Of a stretch of 64,000 nucleotides of DNA, positions 17,727 through 28,036 are shown piece after piece. Numbering within the stretch: position 1 is the stretch's first letter; each line of letters opens with the position of its first letter. Source of the DNA: Roseiarcus sp963761435 (lineage in GTDB: Bacteria; Pseudomonadota; Alphaproteobacteria; Rhizobiales; Beijerinckiaceae); assembly GCA_963761435.1 (NCBI GenBank), contig CAVXHJ010000017.1:62001-126000 (forward strand). The letters are read 5' to 3'. The position numbers were made by a program, and so were the translations under genes. The notes below the pieces were generated by a model, which was given only the letters and a program-made list of their open reading frames with translations, had not been told where the DNA came from and did not search any database.

Positions 17727-20700
17727 CCCGCCTCGGCGAAGCGCTCCGCTTCCGCCAGCTCCACCGACACGATCTGGCTCACGCCTTTTTCCGCCATCGT
17801 CACGCCGAACAGGCGGTCCATGCGGGCCATGGTGATGGGGTTGTGGGTGATGGCGACGAAGCGGGTGTCGGCGCGCTTGCGCATGGCGTCGAGGAGGTCG
17901 CAGAAGCGCTCGACGTTATAGTCGTCGAGCGGCGCGTCGACTTCGTCGAGGACGCAGATCGGCGCCGGGTTGGTCAGGAACACGGCGAAGATGAGCGCAA
18001 GCGCGGTCAGCGCCTGCTCGCCGCCGGAGAGCAGGGTCAGCGTCTGCGGCTTCTTGCCTGGCGGCTGGGCGACCAGCTCGAGGCCGGCCTCCAAGCGGAT
18101 CGTCGGATTCGACCAGCTGCAATTCGGCCTTGCCGCCCTCGAACAGGGTCGAAAACAGGTCCTCGAAATGGCTGGTTGACGATTTCGAAGGCGGCGAGGA
18201 GCCGCTCGCGCCCTTCCTGGTTCAGGGTGTGGATCGCGCCGCGCAGGCGCTTGATCGCCTCGGTCAGGTCGTCGCGCTCCGCAACGAGCTTGTCGCGGCT
18301 CTCGAGGACCTCGTTGAGCTCCTCGTCGGCGCGCAGGTTCACGGCGCCGAGCCGCTCGCGCTCGTGGCGCAGATTGTCGAGCTTGCGCTCGACCTCGACC
18401 GCGCCCGGCAGCGCGCCGTCGCCCGTCACCGCGGCGAGCGCGGCGAGGCCCGAGGGCTCGCAGTCGAGTTCGCTCGCGATTCGCATGCACGAGCTCTTCG
18501 CCGCGCAGGCGCGCGCCCTCGACGCGCTCCTCGGACGCCGCGCGGCTCTCGCGCGCCGCGCCCATCGCCTCGAGCGCCTGACGGGCGGCGCGGTCGGCCT
18601 CGGCGAGCGCGGTCTCGCCCAGAGCCAGCGCGTCGGCCGCCTCCCTGCGCGCGGCTTCCGCCTTGTCGTGCTGGTCGGCGAGCGCGTGCGTGCGACGGAC
18701 GAATTCGTTCGGCGCGTCGGCGATCGCCGCCCGCTCCCGCTCCGCTTCGGCCTGGCGCTCGGAAAACTCGGCGATCCGGGCAAGCGCCCGATCGCGCCGC
18801 TCGTTCCAGGAGGAACGCTCGGCCGCGATCGCCTGGCGCCGCACGGCGCGCGCCTGGGTCTCGCGCGCGAGCGCTTGCGCCGCCGCGCGCGCTTCCGCCA
18901 GCGCCGCCCGCTCGCGCGCCGCTTCGGCTCGCGCGCGCTCGAGGCTCAATGCGGCGTCGTCGCCGGTCCCGAGCTCGCCAAGCGCGGTTTCAGCGTTCGA
19001 TCGCCGCTCTTGCGCTTCGTTCAGGGCCGCCCCGGCGCGGGAAAAGGCTTCCTCGACCGCCGACAGCCGCGAGAGCGTCTCGGCGCGCTGGCGTTCGAAT
19101 TGAGCAAAGGCGTCCCGGGCGGCGTCCGAAGCTCCACGCGCGGCGCGGACGCGCTGGCGCCAGTCCGCTTCCGCGGCGGCGGCGGCGCGGACGGCTTCAG
19201 CCGCGGTTGCGGCTTCGCCGCTAAGCGCCGCGACCGTCTGGCGCGCGGCTTCGGCTTCGCGCTCGAGATCGCCAAGGCGATTCTTCTCGAACAGGCGCCG
19301 CGCGGCGGGATTTGGCGCGTCGGCCGCCGCGACGAACCCGTCCCAGCGCCAGAGATCGCCTTCGCGGGACACCAGCCGCTGGCCGGGCGCAAGGAGCCGG
19401 CTCAACCGTTTTCCATCGCCGCGGTCGACGACCCCGATCTGAGCCAAACGGCGCGCCAGCGCGGGCGGCGCCGCGACACGCGCCGCGAGCGGGTCCGCGC
19501 CTGGCGGCAGGCGCGGGTCGTCGCCCGCCGGCGCGATCAGAGACCAGTGGGCCGGGGCCTCGTCGTCGACCGAGGCGTCAAGATCGTCGCCGAGCGCGGC
19601 GCCGAGCGCCGCCTCATATCCGCGCGCGACGCTGACCGCGTCGACCGCGCGAGGCCAGGGACCGCCAGCGTCCGAGCCAAGGAGACCGGCAAGCGTGCGC
19701 GCCTCGGTTTCCAGTCTCTGCGCCGCGCGCTCGGCGCCGGCCAACGGCCCTCGTGTCTGCGCTTCTCTTTCGCGCGCCGCCGCGTGGCGCTCCTCGGCGG
19801 CCAGCGCCTCGCGCTCATGAACCGCGAGCGCCTCGGCCAGCGCGGCCACGGCCTTCGCGCGCGCCGCGCGCTCGGTCTCCTCGAAGCCCGACCCGTTGAG
19901 CGCCGAGCGCTCGCGCTCGATTCCGTCGCATTCCGCGGCGAGGCGGGCGAGGCGGCGTCCTTCCTCCTCGACCGCGCCGAGGAGCGTTCGGCGACGGGCG
20001 TTGAGGTCCGAGGACGCAGCCTGGGCCTCGGCGAGCGCGCTCTCGGCGCTGGCCGAACGGCGTTCGGCGCTGGCCTCCGCTTCGCGAGCCCTGGCCGCTG
20101 CGGCGTCCGCTTCCGCGCCCTCCCCGGCAAGGGCGGAATCTTCCGCGGCGAGCCGGTCCATGACCCCGGCCGCATCGGCGATCAGCGCTTCCTCGCGCTC
20201 AAGATCGCCAGCGAATTGGGCCATCCGGCGCTCGAGCTCGGCCTCGCGCTCTCTCGCCCGCTTCTCTTCCGCTTCGAGCGCCTCGCGGGCGAGCGCGATG
20301 CGGTGGAGGGCCGCGCCGCGCCGGGCCTCCTCCTCGCGCAAGGCTGGCAGGGCGGCGGCCGCCAGCGCCTGCAGGCGCGCGGCCTCTCCTTGAGCGCGGG
20401 TGCGCTCAGCGACTTCGATCAGGTCGGCGTCGAGCCGCCGGCGCGCCTCGGCGAACGCCGCCTCGTGGTCGCGCCAGGCGATGAGACGGGCGAGCGCCTC
20501 CTGGCGGCGGATGGCCGAGGCGAGCTCGCGGTAGCGGTTCGACTGGCGGGCCTGACGCTTGAGGCTGTCGACCTGGGCGTCGATCTGCTTCAGCACATCC
20601 TCGACGCGGGTGAGATTGTCGTCCGCCCCTTTCAGCCGAAGCTCGGCTTCGTGGCGGCGCGAATGGAGGCCGGAGACGCCGGCGGCCTCCTCCAGAATGA

Positions 20701-21184
20701 GCCGCCGCGCCTGAGGCCGCGCCGAAATGATCTCGCCGATCTGTCCCTGGCGCACCAGCGAGGGCGAGCGCGCGCCGGTCGAGGCGTCGGCGAACAGGAG
20801 CTGGACGTCGCGCGCCCTGACTTCCTTGCCGTTGACGCGGTAGGTCGAGCCGAGGTCGCGCTCGATGCGCCTCGTGACCTCGATCGACTCCGAATCGTTG
20901 AAGGCGGCCGGCGCGCGGCGATCGGAATTGTCGAGGAGAAGCCCGACCTCGGCGATGTTGCGCGACGGACGCCGGGTAGAGCCGGCGAAGATCACGTCCT
21001 CCATGCCCGAGCCGCGCATGTTCTTGTACGAGCTCTCGCCCATCACCCAGCGCAGGGCCTCGACGAGATTCGACTTGCCGCAGCCGTTCGGCCCGACGAC
21101 GCCGGTGAGGCCCGGCTCGATCCTGAAGTCGGCGCTGTCGCAGAAGCTTTTGAAGCCGGTCAGGCGCAGCCGCTCGAACTTCAT
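17723..21184 (-). CDS. smc: Chromosome segregation protein SMC, with three frame breaks
   Basis: Condensin ATPase that organises and resolves replicated chromosomes, about 1150 residues. Walker A GPNGCGKSN lies at 31-39, the first long coiled coil follows, the hinge is around residues 490-630, a second coiled coil follows, and the C-terminal head has LTLLSGGEQALTA and VLDEVDAPLDD. Near the 3' end the frame shifts at about 18485, 18170 and 18095, then returns to the original frame. At 18170 and 18095 removing one base (C from CC, T from TT) restores NQHFEDLF and DPLEAGLELV. As smc is normally essential, these look like sequence errors. The ATG at 21184 fits the family start. Confidence 0.92.
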   Translation of the reverse strand: MKFERLRLTGFKSFCDSADFRIEPGLTGVVGPNGCGKSNLVEALRWVMGESSYKNMRGSGMEDVIFAGSTRRPSRNIAEVGLLLDNSDRRAPAAFNDSESIEVTRRIERDLGSTYRVNGKEVRARDVQLLFADASTGARSPSLVRQGQIGEIISARPQARRLILEEAAGVSGLHSRRHEAELRLKGADDNLTRVEDVLKQIDAQVDSLKRQARQSNRYRELASAIRRQEALARLIAWRDHEAAFAEARRRLDADLIEVAERTRAQGEAARLQALAAAALPALREEEARRGAALHRIALAREALEAEEKRAREREAELERRMAQFAGDLEREEALIADAAGVMDRLAAEDSALAGEGAEADAAAARAREAEASAERRSASAESALAEAQAASSDLNARRRTLLGAVEEEGRRLARLAAECDGIERERSALNGSGFEETERAARAKAVAALAEALAVHEREALAAEERHAAAREREAQTRGPLAGAERAAQRLETEARTLAGLLGSDAGGPWPRAVDAVSVARGYEAALGAALGDDLDASVDDEAPAHWSLIAPAGDDPRLPPGADPLAARVAAPPALARRLAQIGVVDRGDGKRLSRLLAPGQRLVSREGDLWRWDGFVAAADAPNPAARRLFEKNRLGDLEREAEAARQTVAALSGEAATAAEAVRAAAAAEADWRQRVRAARGASDAARDAFAQFERQRAETLSRLSAVEEAFSRAGAALNEAQERRSNAETALGELGTGDDAALSLERARAEAARERAALAEARAAAQALARETQARAVRRQAIAAERSSWNERRDRALARIAEFSERQAEAERERAAIADAPNEFVRRTHALADQHDKAEAARREAADALALGETALAEADRAARQALEAMGAARESRAASEERVEGARLRGEELVHANRERTRLRALGPRRARRGDGRRRAAGRGRGRAQARQSAPRARAARRREPARRRGAQRGPREPRQARCGARRPDRGDQAPARRDPHPEPGRARAAPRRLRNRQPAISRTCFRPCSRAARPNCSWSNPTIRLEAGLELVAQPPGKKPQTLTLLSGGEQALTALALIFAVFLTNPAPICVLDEVDAPLDDYNVERFCDLLDAMRKRADTRFVAITHNPITMARMDRLFGVTMAEKGVSQIVSVELAEAERFAEAG

Positions 21185-21474
21185 CGCCGCAGCCCTTCGA
21201 CCGGGGAGAAAAAGCGCAATTTCGCCGGCTTGTACGCGGTCTTCACGTCACCTGGTTCCGCTGCGAATCGCCCCGTGGGCCGCCTCGGCGGTTTAGCCGC
21301 CATAACGGAATCGCGCAATCAACCCCGGGGCTCGAGAAACCTGTGCGAAAGTGAGATCGCCGCTCCCGCTCGACTCCGCCCGCTCTTTGCGATATGAGCC
21401 GCGCCTCAACTGAAAACAGCGCGCCGAAGCGCTCGCCGGAGCCGTCCCCGGCGTCACGGCAGGAGTCAACGACA

Positions 21475-21864
21475 ATGAACATCATCCAGACGATCGAGGC
21501 CGAGCACGCGGCCAAATTGCCCGGCGCCAAGATACCGCCGTTCCAGCCCGGCGACACCGTCATCGTCAACGTCAAGGTCGCGGAAGGCGAGCGCACCCGC
21601 GTCCAGGCTTACGAGGGCGTCTGCATCGCGCGGAGCGGGCACGGCCTCAACGAGAATTTCACGGTCCGCAAGATTTCCTACGGCGAGGGCGTCGAGCGCG
21701 TCTTTCCTGTCTATTCGCCGATGATCGACTCGGTTAAGGTCGTGCGCCGGGGCAAGGTCCGGCGCGCCAAGCTCTATTACCTGCGCGATCGTCGCGGCAA
21801 GTCTGCCCGCATCGCCGAGCGCGCGGAGAGTGCGCCCGCCGCCAAGGAGCCTGGCAAGGAGTGA
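21475..21864 (+). CDS. rplS: 50S ribosomal protein L19
   Basis: Ribosomal protein at the 30S-50S interface, 129 residues. It carries the conserved core FQPGDTVIVNVKVAEGERTR, GVCIARSGHG, ENFTVRKISYGEGVERVFP and the basic RRGKVRRAKLYYLRDR. The ATG at 21475 with AGGAG 9 nt upstream gives the usual N-terminus; the longer frame from 21394 does not. The last ~20 residues (AERAESAPAAKEPGKE) are an Ala/Glu tail typical of alphaproteobacterial L19. It is separated from smc by a 290-bp divergent spacer in which no gene is seen. Confidence 0.97.
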   Translation: MNIIQTIEAEHAAKLPGAKIPPFQPGDTVIVNVKVAEGERTRVQAYEGVCIARSGHGLNENFTVRKISYGEGVERVFPVYSPMIDSVKVVRRGKVRRAKLYYLRDRRGKSARIAERAESAPAAKEPGKE

Positions 21865-21886
21865 GCCGGCCCGAAGGGGGAAGGTG

Positions 21887-22126
21887 ATGACGACGCCGAT
21901 TGTCGCCCAGAAGGGACCCTATTCGCACGAAGTCGCTGCGGGCAAAACCTATTACTGGTGCGCGTGCGGGCGCTCGGCCAATCAGCCGTTCTGCGACGGC
22001 TCGCATAAGGCTGTGGGAATGGCGCCCATCGCCTACAAGGCCGAGAAAGACGCCACGGCCTGGTTCTGCGGCTGCAAGCAGAGCAAGAACGCGCCGATGT
22101 GCGACGGAACCCACCGCAGCCTGTGA
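21887..22126 (+). CDS. CDGSH iron-sulfur domain protein (two domains)
   Basis: A 79-residue protein made of two tandem CDGSH-type motifs. The first ligand set is Cys25, Cys27, Cys36, His40 (CACGRSANQPFCDGSH); the second is Cys61, Cys63, Cys72, His76 (CGCKQSKNAPMCDGTH). Each should bind a redox-active [2Fe-2S] cluster with the 3Cys-1His coordination of mitoNEET-type proteins. The bacterial role is unclear, possibly electron or cluster transfer. It lies 22 bp after rplS in the same direction; a purine-rich GGGGGAAGG precedes the ATG. Confidence 0.9.
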   Translation: MTTPIVAQKGPYSHEVAAGKTYYWCACGRSANQPFCDGSHKAVGMAPIAYKAEKDATAWFCGCKQSKNAPMCDGTHRSL

Positions 22127-22301
22127 GCCGAGGGTCAGGGGAGCTTCCCCTCGTCCGCAATGGCCGCAATCCTCCTCCTGGGGAGCAATGCAGCCCATTG
22201 CGTCCCCAAGGATGGCTTGAGCGTTGTTCCCCTCTCAAGAGCCCATCGAGACGCCGCCTTCCGCCCGGCTCCTCACGACGAGGGGGTTTGGACGTCGCCG
22301 G

Positions 22302-24553
22302 ATGACAAAGCCTGTCGAGCCGGGCCAAAGCGAAGGGCGCGATGTCGCCGTCGACGTGCTGGCGCCGGTCGCGGTGGACACGGCCTATAGCTACCGCGCG
22401 CCCTCGGGGTTGAAGCTTGAGCCCGGCCAGTGCGTGCGAATGCCGCTTGGCGCGCGCGAGGCGACCGGCGTCGTCTGGGCGGTTCGTCCGGGCGGCGGCG
22501 ACAACCTGAAATCCGATCGCCGCGACTCCTCGACTGGCCGCCGCTCAAGGCGTCCATGCGCGATTTCATCGACTGGGTGGCGCGCTGGACGCTGAGCCCC
22601 CGCGGCATGATTCTGCGCATGGCGATTCGCGCCGGCGAGACCGGCGCGCCGCCGGCGCCGAAATTCGGCCTCGTAGCCTCCGGCAAGGCGCCGGCGCGCA
22701 TGACGGACGCCCGCTTCCGCGTCCTCACGGCGATCGCGGGTCGCGAGGCGCCGACTCCGAAGTCGGCGCTCGCGGCGCTCGCCGGCTGCTCGACAGGCGT
22801 GATCGACGGCCTCATCGCCGAGGGCGCGCTCGTATCCGCTGCGCTGCCCCCCGAGCCGGCCGCCGCGCCGCTCGACCCGGATTTCCACCAAACCCGCCTC
22901 AACCCCGACCAGCGCGTCGCGGCTGACGATCTCAGCCGTCGCGTCGCGGAGCGCGCCTTCTCGGCCACGTTGCTCGAGGGCGTGACCGGATCGGGCAAGA
23001 CGGAGGTCTATTTCGAGGCCGTCGCCGAGGTTCTCCGCCAGGGCCGCCAGGGGCTCGTGCTCGTGCCAGAGATTGCGCTGACCGCGCAATTCCTCGACCG
23101 GTTCGCGGCCAGGTTCGGCGCAAGGCCGGCCGAATGGCACTCGGGGCTCACCGAGCGCCAGCGCGAGCGCGTCTGGGCCGCAACGGCGAGGGGCGAAGCG
23201 CGAATCGTCGTCGGCGCGCGTTCGGCCCTGTTCCTGCCTTTCGCCGACCTCGGCCTCATCGTGGTCGATGAGGAGCATGACGGCGCCTACAAGCAGGAAG
23301 AGGGCGTCATCTACAACGCGCGCGACATGGCTGTGGTGCGCGCGCGGCTCGAAAAGGCGCCGATCGTGCTCGCCTCCGCGACGCCCGCGCTCGAGACTCG
23401 CTTCAACGCCGGGAGCGGGCGCTATCGCTGGCTCAAGCTCCCCTCGCGCTTCGGCGAGGCGACGCTTCCCGACATCGCCGCCGCCGATCTCAGGCGCGAG
23501 GGGCCTCCGCGCGGGCGGTGGCTCTCGCCGCGCGCGATCGCAGGCGTGGAGGAAGCCAGAGGCCGGGGGGAGCAGGCGCTTCTCTTCCTCAACCGCCGCG
23601 GCTACGCGCCGCTGACGCTCTGCCGGGCGTGCGGCCATCGCTTCGAATGTCCGAATTGCGCCGCCTGGCTGGTCGAGCACCGCTTCCGCGCGGCGCTCGT
23701 CTGCCATCATTGCGGACACGTCGAGCCGCGCCCGAAGCTCTGCCCGAACTGCCACGAGGCCGACACCCTCACCGCCTGCGGTCCGGGCGTCGAGCGGCTG
23801 GCCGAGGAGGCGGCGGTTCTCTTTCCCGACATCCGGACGCTCGTCTTGTCGTCTGACTTTCCCGGCGGGATCGAGACCCTGCGCTCCCAGCTCGACGCGG
23901 CGGCGCGCGGCGCCTACGACCTCATCATCGGCACGCAACTGGTCGCCAAGGGCCACAATTTCCCGCTTCTGACATTCGTCTGCGTGGTCGACGCCGATGT
24001 CGGCCTCGCCAACGCCGATCCGCGCGCGGCCGAGCGCACGTTCCAGCTTCTGCGCCAGGCGACCGGGCGTGCGGGACGCGGCGAGAAGGTCGGCCGGGCG
24101 CTGCTCCAGACCTGGCAGCCGGACCATCCGGTGATCGCGGCGCTCATTTCAGGCGACGCCGAGCGGTTCTACGCGCAGGAGACCGAGGAGCGCCGGCGCG
24201 GCGGCCTGCCGCCGTTCGGGCGCCTCGCCGCGATCATCGTCTCGGCCGAAGACCGCGGCGCGGCCGAAGCGCACGCGCGCGGCCTCGCGCGCGCCGCCCA
24301 CGCCCTGCCGGAAGGAAAGGGCTGGCGGGTTGCGCCGCTCGGGGGCCAGCCGCGTGACAATGAGATCGTACTCCTCGGCCCGGCGGAAGCGCCGATCGCG
24401 GTCCTACGCAAGCGGCACCGGTTCCGACTCGCCGCCAAGGCGCCGCGCTCGGCCGACCTGCAGGGGTTCCTGCGCGCCATGCTCGCCGCCGCGCCGCCGC
24501 CGCGCGGCGGGGTGCGGGTTTCGATCGACGTCGATCCGCAGAGCTTTTTGTGA
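22302..24553 (+). CDS. priA: Primosomal protein N' (replication restart helicase), one frame break
   Basis: Superfamily 2 helicase that reloads the replisome at stalled forks, about 750 residues. The N-terminal DNA-binding domain (VAVDVLAPVAVDTAYSYRAP) is in one frame to about 22510; the rest continues in another frame from ALDWPPLK-like sequence onward. The helicase core has Walker A GVTGSGKTE (around residue 226) and the DEEHD box. The zinc-binding cysteines are CRACGHRFECPNC and CHHCGHVEPRPKLCPNC, and motif GRAGRG is present. A single-base indel near 22510-22530 explains the break. The protein is otherwise complete and probably functional. Confidence 0.92.
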
Positions 24554-24709
24554 CTGGGGAACTCAATCAGGCTAGACTGGTCTCGGCCCGAACCGGCCTC
24601 CAAACTGATGGGGTCGATCGTGGGCCCCTTCCGCGAGCCGCGCTGATATAACGGTTGGCCTTTCTTTTGCCTCCTAAGACGCGCATGAGGCGCGCCCGCG
24701 AGGGTACGA

Positions 24710-25970
24710 GTGGCAGAAAACATTCCTGACGAAATCGGGCGCCCGCCGCGCGCCCCGGGCGGCCAGCAGATCAACGCCCAGGAAATGCTGGCCGAATTGG
24801 TGCGAACTCGTCGAGTCCTCAAGGCTCGCGCCAGAGGGAGCGCCGCCGCCTGTCGAGACTGTGGCGGAGTCGGACGGGGAGACGGCGCGGCGGCTCGAAA
24901 TGAACTGGCTGCCCCTGTCAGCCAACGGGCCCTCGACTGACCCGAAAGAGACGGTCGTCGCCGTTGACCCGCCCGAACCGCGTAAATCTTCCTATTCCAA
25001 CCGTCCGAACGGAATCGGTCCAGCGGCGGGACGGCGTTCCGGAGCCTGGGCTTTCGGGGTCTCGGCTCTCGTTGTCGGCGGCGCGGCGGTGATCGGCTCG
25101 ATCTTCTGGCTAGGACAAATAAAGTCCGAACCCTCAAAGGCGCCGCCCTCCATCGCGGAGGCGCGGGGCCAGCCCAAAGTGCAGCCGCGCGGCATTCCGA
25201 GCGTCGCGACTTCGAGCGGCGCCGAGGCGGCCGCTCCGAGAGACGGCGCGCAGCCGGCAGAAAGCAAGGCCGCCGGTCCCGAAGAGCGAACAACCAACCT
25301 GATCGCTCACGCCTTACCCGAAAATCCGCCGCTCTCTCAAGATTTGGGGCCCGCAGCTATTGGCGGGGCGCAACCGACGGGCCCAACCGCCGCGACGCCG
25401 TCCGCCACGGCGCCGGTCAATACGCCCGCTCCAGCGGGGCCGGTCGCGTCCGCTCCACCCCCAGCGCCGGCCAATCCGCCGGCTCCGGCGGCGCCGGTCG
25501 CGGCGCCTGCGCCGGCCGCCTCGCAGTCTCTTGATTCCAAGGCCGCGCCGGCCGTTTCGCTTCCACCCGCCCCGGCCCCGACCGCGACGCTAACCACCTC
25601 CGCCACGGGGTCGGGCGTGGCCGCGCGCGCGAGCGAAGCGCCGTTGCCGCCGGTCAGGCCTGCGCCGAAGCCCGCGAGCCAGGCGGGCGCGGCTACCCAG
25701 CGTTCGACCGCCAAACTCGAACTCCCCGTCAAGCTTTCAAGTCAATCCGGGGCTCATGTCGTCGCCAAGACTGGCGCGGCCGCCGCGGCTCCCGAGACGA
25801 AAACGCCGCTCAAGCCGGCCCAGGCCTCGGCCGAACCGCAGGCCGCCCCGTCGCAGCAACCAGCGCCGGCCCCCCAGCAGCCAAATCCCAATCCGGTGGC
25901 GCGCGCCTTCGGCACTGTGGCGGGCGCGGTGGGCGCGGTGGCCGGGCTCATTCCCTTCGTACCCCATTGA
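24710..25970 (+). CDS. Ala/Pro-rich single-pass membrane protein of unknown function
   Basis: Not recognised as a known family. The frame from GTG 24861 encodes 369 residues: a charged N-terminus, one membrane segment (AFGVSALVVGGAAVIGSIFW), then ~270 residues very rich in Ala and Pro and ending in a small hydrophobic segment. Upstream, GTG 24710 opens another frame (AENIPDEIGRPPRAPGGQQ, INAQEMLAELVRTRR) that appears to be its true N-terminus, joined by a one-base shift near 24820. The topology would be type II, with the Ala/Pro region spanning the periplasm. The low complexity argues against any functional assignment. Confidence 0.6.
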
Positions 25971-26006
25971 TGGCGCCGTAGAGCGGCAACAGCGGGCGGA
26001 GCGCGG

Positions 26007-27395
26007 TCAGGGAATCTCCATGCCGTCCTCGAACCGGGCGTGGGCCGAGCGCATCGTCACCAGCTCCTCGGCGGCGGTCGGGTGGACGGCTATCGTCGCG
26101 TCGAAGTCGGCCTTGGTCGCGCCCATCGTCATCGCCACCGCGACGAGCTGGATCATCTCGGCCGCCTCATGGGCGAGGATATGCGCGCCGACGATGCGGT
26201 CGGTCGCGCCGTCGACGATGAGCTTCATGATCGCCCGCTCGGGGGAGCCCGACACGGTCGCCTTGAGCGGCCGAAAGTCGGTCTTGTAGACGTGCACTTT
26301 CGGGAACCGCTTCAGGGCTTCCTTTTCGGTCAATCCGACCGCGCCCAGTTCCGGCGTGCCGAACACCGTGCTCGCGATCGTGTCGTAGCGGATCGGCGGC
26401 GCGCCCTTGCCGAACAGCCGGTCGGCCAACGTGTGCCCCTCGCGAATGGCGACCGGGGTGAGATCGACCCGGTGGGTCGCGTCGCCAATGGCGTGGATCG
26501 AGGGCACATTGGTGGTCAGATTATCGTCGACCTTGACCGCGCCATGGGCGTCGCTGAGCTCGACGCCCGCGGCCTCGAGACCGAGCCCGGCGGTATTGGG
26601 CAGACGGCCGGTCGCGATCAGAACCTGGTCGGCCTCAACGATTGAGTCGTTGGACAGCGTCACGCGCAAAGCGCTATCGGCTTTTTTCTCGATCCGCGTG
26701 GGCAAGCAGCCGAAGCGATGGACGACGCCCGCGCGCGCCATCGCGGCGCGCATGCCGTTGCGCATGTCGTCGTCGAAGCCGCGCAGAATGTTGGGCGCGC
26801 GCATGACCTGGGTGACCTGCGAGCCGATCCGCTGGAAGAGCGACGCGAACTCGATCGCGATATAGCCGCTGCCGACCACCAGAAGCCGGCGCGGGAAGAC
26901 CGCGAGATCGAAAACCTCGTTCGAGCTGATCGCGTGCTCGATCCCCTCAACATCGGGAAGCATCGTCGGACGCGACCCACAGGCGATGAGGATATGGCGG
27001 GCGGTGACCTCGCTCCCATCGGCAAGCCGCGCCCGGTGCGGGTCGACGACGATCGCCCGCTGCTCGATGAGCTTGGCGCCCGAGCGCTTGAGATTGTCGC
27101 GGTAGGCGTCGCTGAGCCGCCCGATCTCCTTGTCCTTGGCTTGAACCAGGGCCCGCCAGTCGAACCTCGTCTCGCCGACGCTCCAGCCGAAACCCGCGGC
27201 GTCCCGGAAGTCGTCGGCGAAGCGGCTGGCGTGGACGTAGAGCTTCTTCGGCACGCAGCCGCGGATCACGCAGGTGCCGCCGATGCGGCTTTCTTCTGCG
27301 ACCAGCGTCTTGGCGCCATGGCCAGCGGCGATGCGCGCCGCCCGCACGCCGCCCGATCCCGCCCCGATGACGAAAAAATCGACGTCGAAAGCCAT
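26007..27395 (-). CDS. gor: Glutathione-disulfide reductase
   Basis: FAD enzyme that reduces oxidised glutathione with NADPH, 462 residues. The FAD-binding GAGSGGVRAARIAA is followed by the redox-active pair Cys42 and Cys47 (GGTCVIRGC). The NAD(P)H site is GSGYIAIEFASLF and the C-terminal dimer/active-site HPTAAEE is intact. The ATG at 27395 has GGAGAG upstream and gives the standard N-terminus; the frame continues further upstream without meaning. The gene is followed by an independent minus-strand neighbour 35 bp upstream (DUF2059 protein), which could be co-transcribed. Confidence 0.95.
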   Translation of the reverse strand: MAFDVDFFVIGAGSGGVRAARIAAGHGAKTLVAEESRIGGTCVIRGCVPKKLYVHASRFADDFRDAAGFGWSVGETRFDWRALVQAKDKEIGRLSDAYRDNLKRSGAKLIEQRAIVVDPHRARLADGSEVTARHILIACGSRPTMLPDVEGIEHAISSNEVFDLAVFPRRLLVVGSGYIAIEFASLFQRIGSQVTQVMRAPNILRGFDDDMRNGMRAAMARAGVVHRFGCLPTRIEKKADSALRVTLSNDSIVEADQVLIATGRLPNTAGLGLEAAGVELSDAHGAVKVDDNLTTNVPSIHAIGDATHRVDLTPVAIREGHTLADRLFGKGAPPIRYDTIASTVFGTPELGAVGLTEKEALKRFPKVHVYKTDFRPLKATVSGSPERAIMKLIVDGATDRIVGAHILAHEAAEMIQLVAVAMTMGATKADFDATIAVHPTAAEELVTMRSAHARFEDGMEIP

Positions 27396-27430
27396 ATTTG
27401 ACGCTCTCCGCCGCGCGAAAGCAGGCGATT

Positions 27431-28004
27431 CTAGAAGTCGACGCCCTTCTTCTTCATTTCCTGGCGGGCGCGGGTCACGATGTCGGTCGACAGCTTGTCG
27501 CGCCACGGCCCGGTGACGTCGCCGAGCCTTTGCAGAAAGACCGGCGTGACCGAGATATATTTCTTACCCGTTGGGCTATCGAAGAAGGCCGCGACCTCGG
27601 TGATCTCCTTTTCCGACATTTCCGAGGCGAGGAGCGTCGCTGCCTGGTCGTAGGTAATCTTCGCGGTCGTGTCGAATTCGGGCTGAATTGCTTTCAGGGT
27701 TGCGCGCAGGGAATCCCTGATATCGGGCCTGGTCCGGGTGACGTTCGCTTCAAGCTCGGCCATCATGCCAGGAACGACGAGCGCAATGGATTGCTTGACG
27801 CCGATGTCGCCGAGAATCCTGTCTGCGGCGGCGATAGCGGCGGGCGAGGGCGCGCCCGGCGCCGAGGGCGCAGCTGGCGCGGCTAGCCGGCGCCGGGGCC
27901 GGAACCGCGGGAGCGGCGGCATCCTGCGCTCTCGCGGCCGGGGTCAGCGTCGCGAGCGTGATGAGAGAGGCGGCGCCGATGGCGCTTCGGGCGAAGGCGG
28001 ACAT
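27431..28004 (-). CDS. Secreted DUF2059-domain protein, one frame break
   Basis: A signal peptide (MSAFARSAIGAASLITLATL, ending TPAARAQ) is followed by a short Ala/Pro linker and then a ~110-residue DUF2059 domain (LLASEMSEKEITEVAAFF, SPTGKKYISVTP). The function of DUF2059 is unknown; members are periplasmic or exported. The signal peptide and the domain lie in different frames, joined by an indel near 27890 in a GC-rich Ala/Pro stretch. AGGAG lies 8 nt before the ATG at 28004. It sits between rpiA (upstream) and gor (downstream), all on the minus strand, a common order in Rhizobiales. Confidence 0.8.
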
Positions 28005-28036
28005 CAAAGAAACTCCTGGGGGCAGCGCTTTAATCT

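Noticed and set aside
16919..21397. A 1492-codon open frame on the plus strand
   Set aside because: Only its first ~170 codons are meaningful (the C-terminal part of the FAD oxidoreductase). The rest is the exact antisense of smc, kept open by high GC, and shows Arg/Ala-rich composition with no domain.
22137..22151. A 6-bp hairpin (AGGGGA...TCCCCT) after the CDGSH gene
   Set aside because: Short stem without a T-run; too weak to call a terminator.
22391..24127. A 578-codon minus-strand frame opposite priA
   Set aside because: Complement of a conserved helicase gene; composition Arg/Ala-rich with no motif.
24169..25293. A 374-codon minus-strand frame over the end of priA and the Ala/Pro-rich gene
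   Set aside because: Antisense to priA and low-complexity sequence; no recognisable domain.
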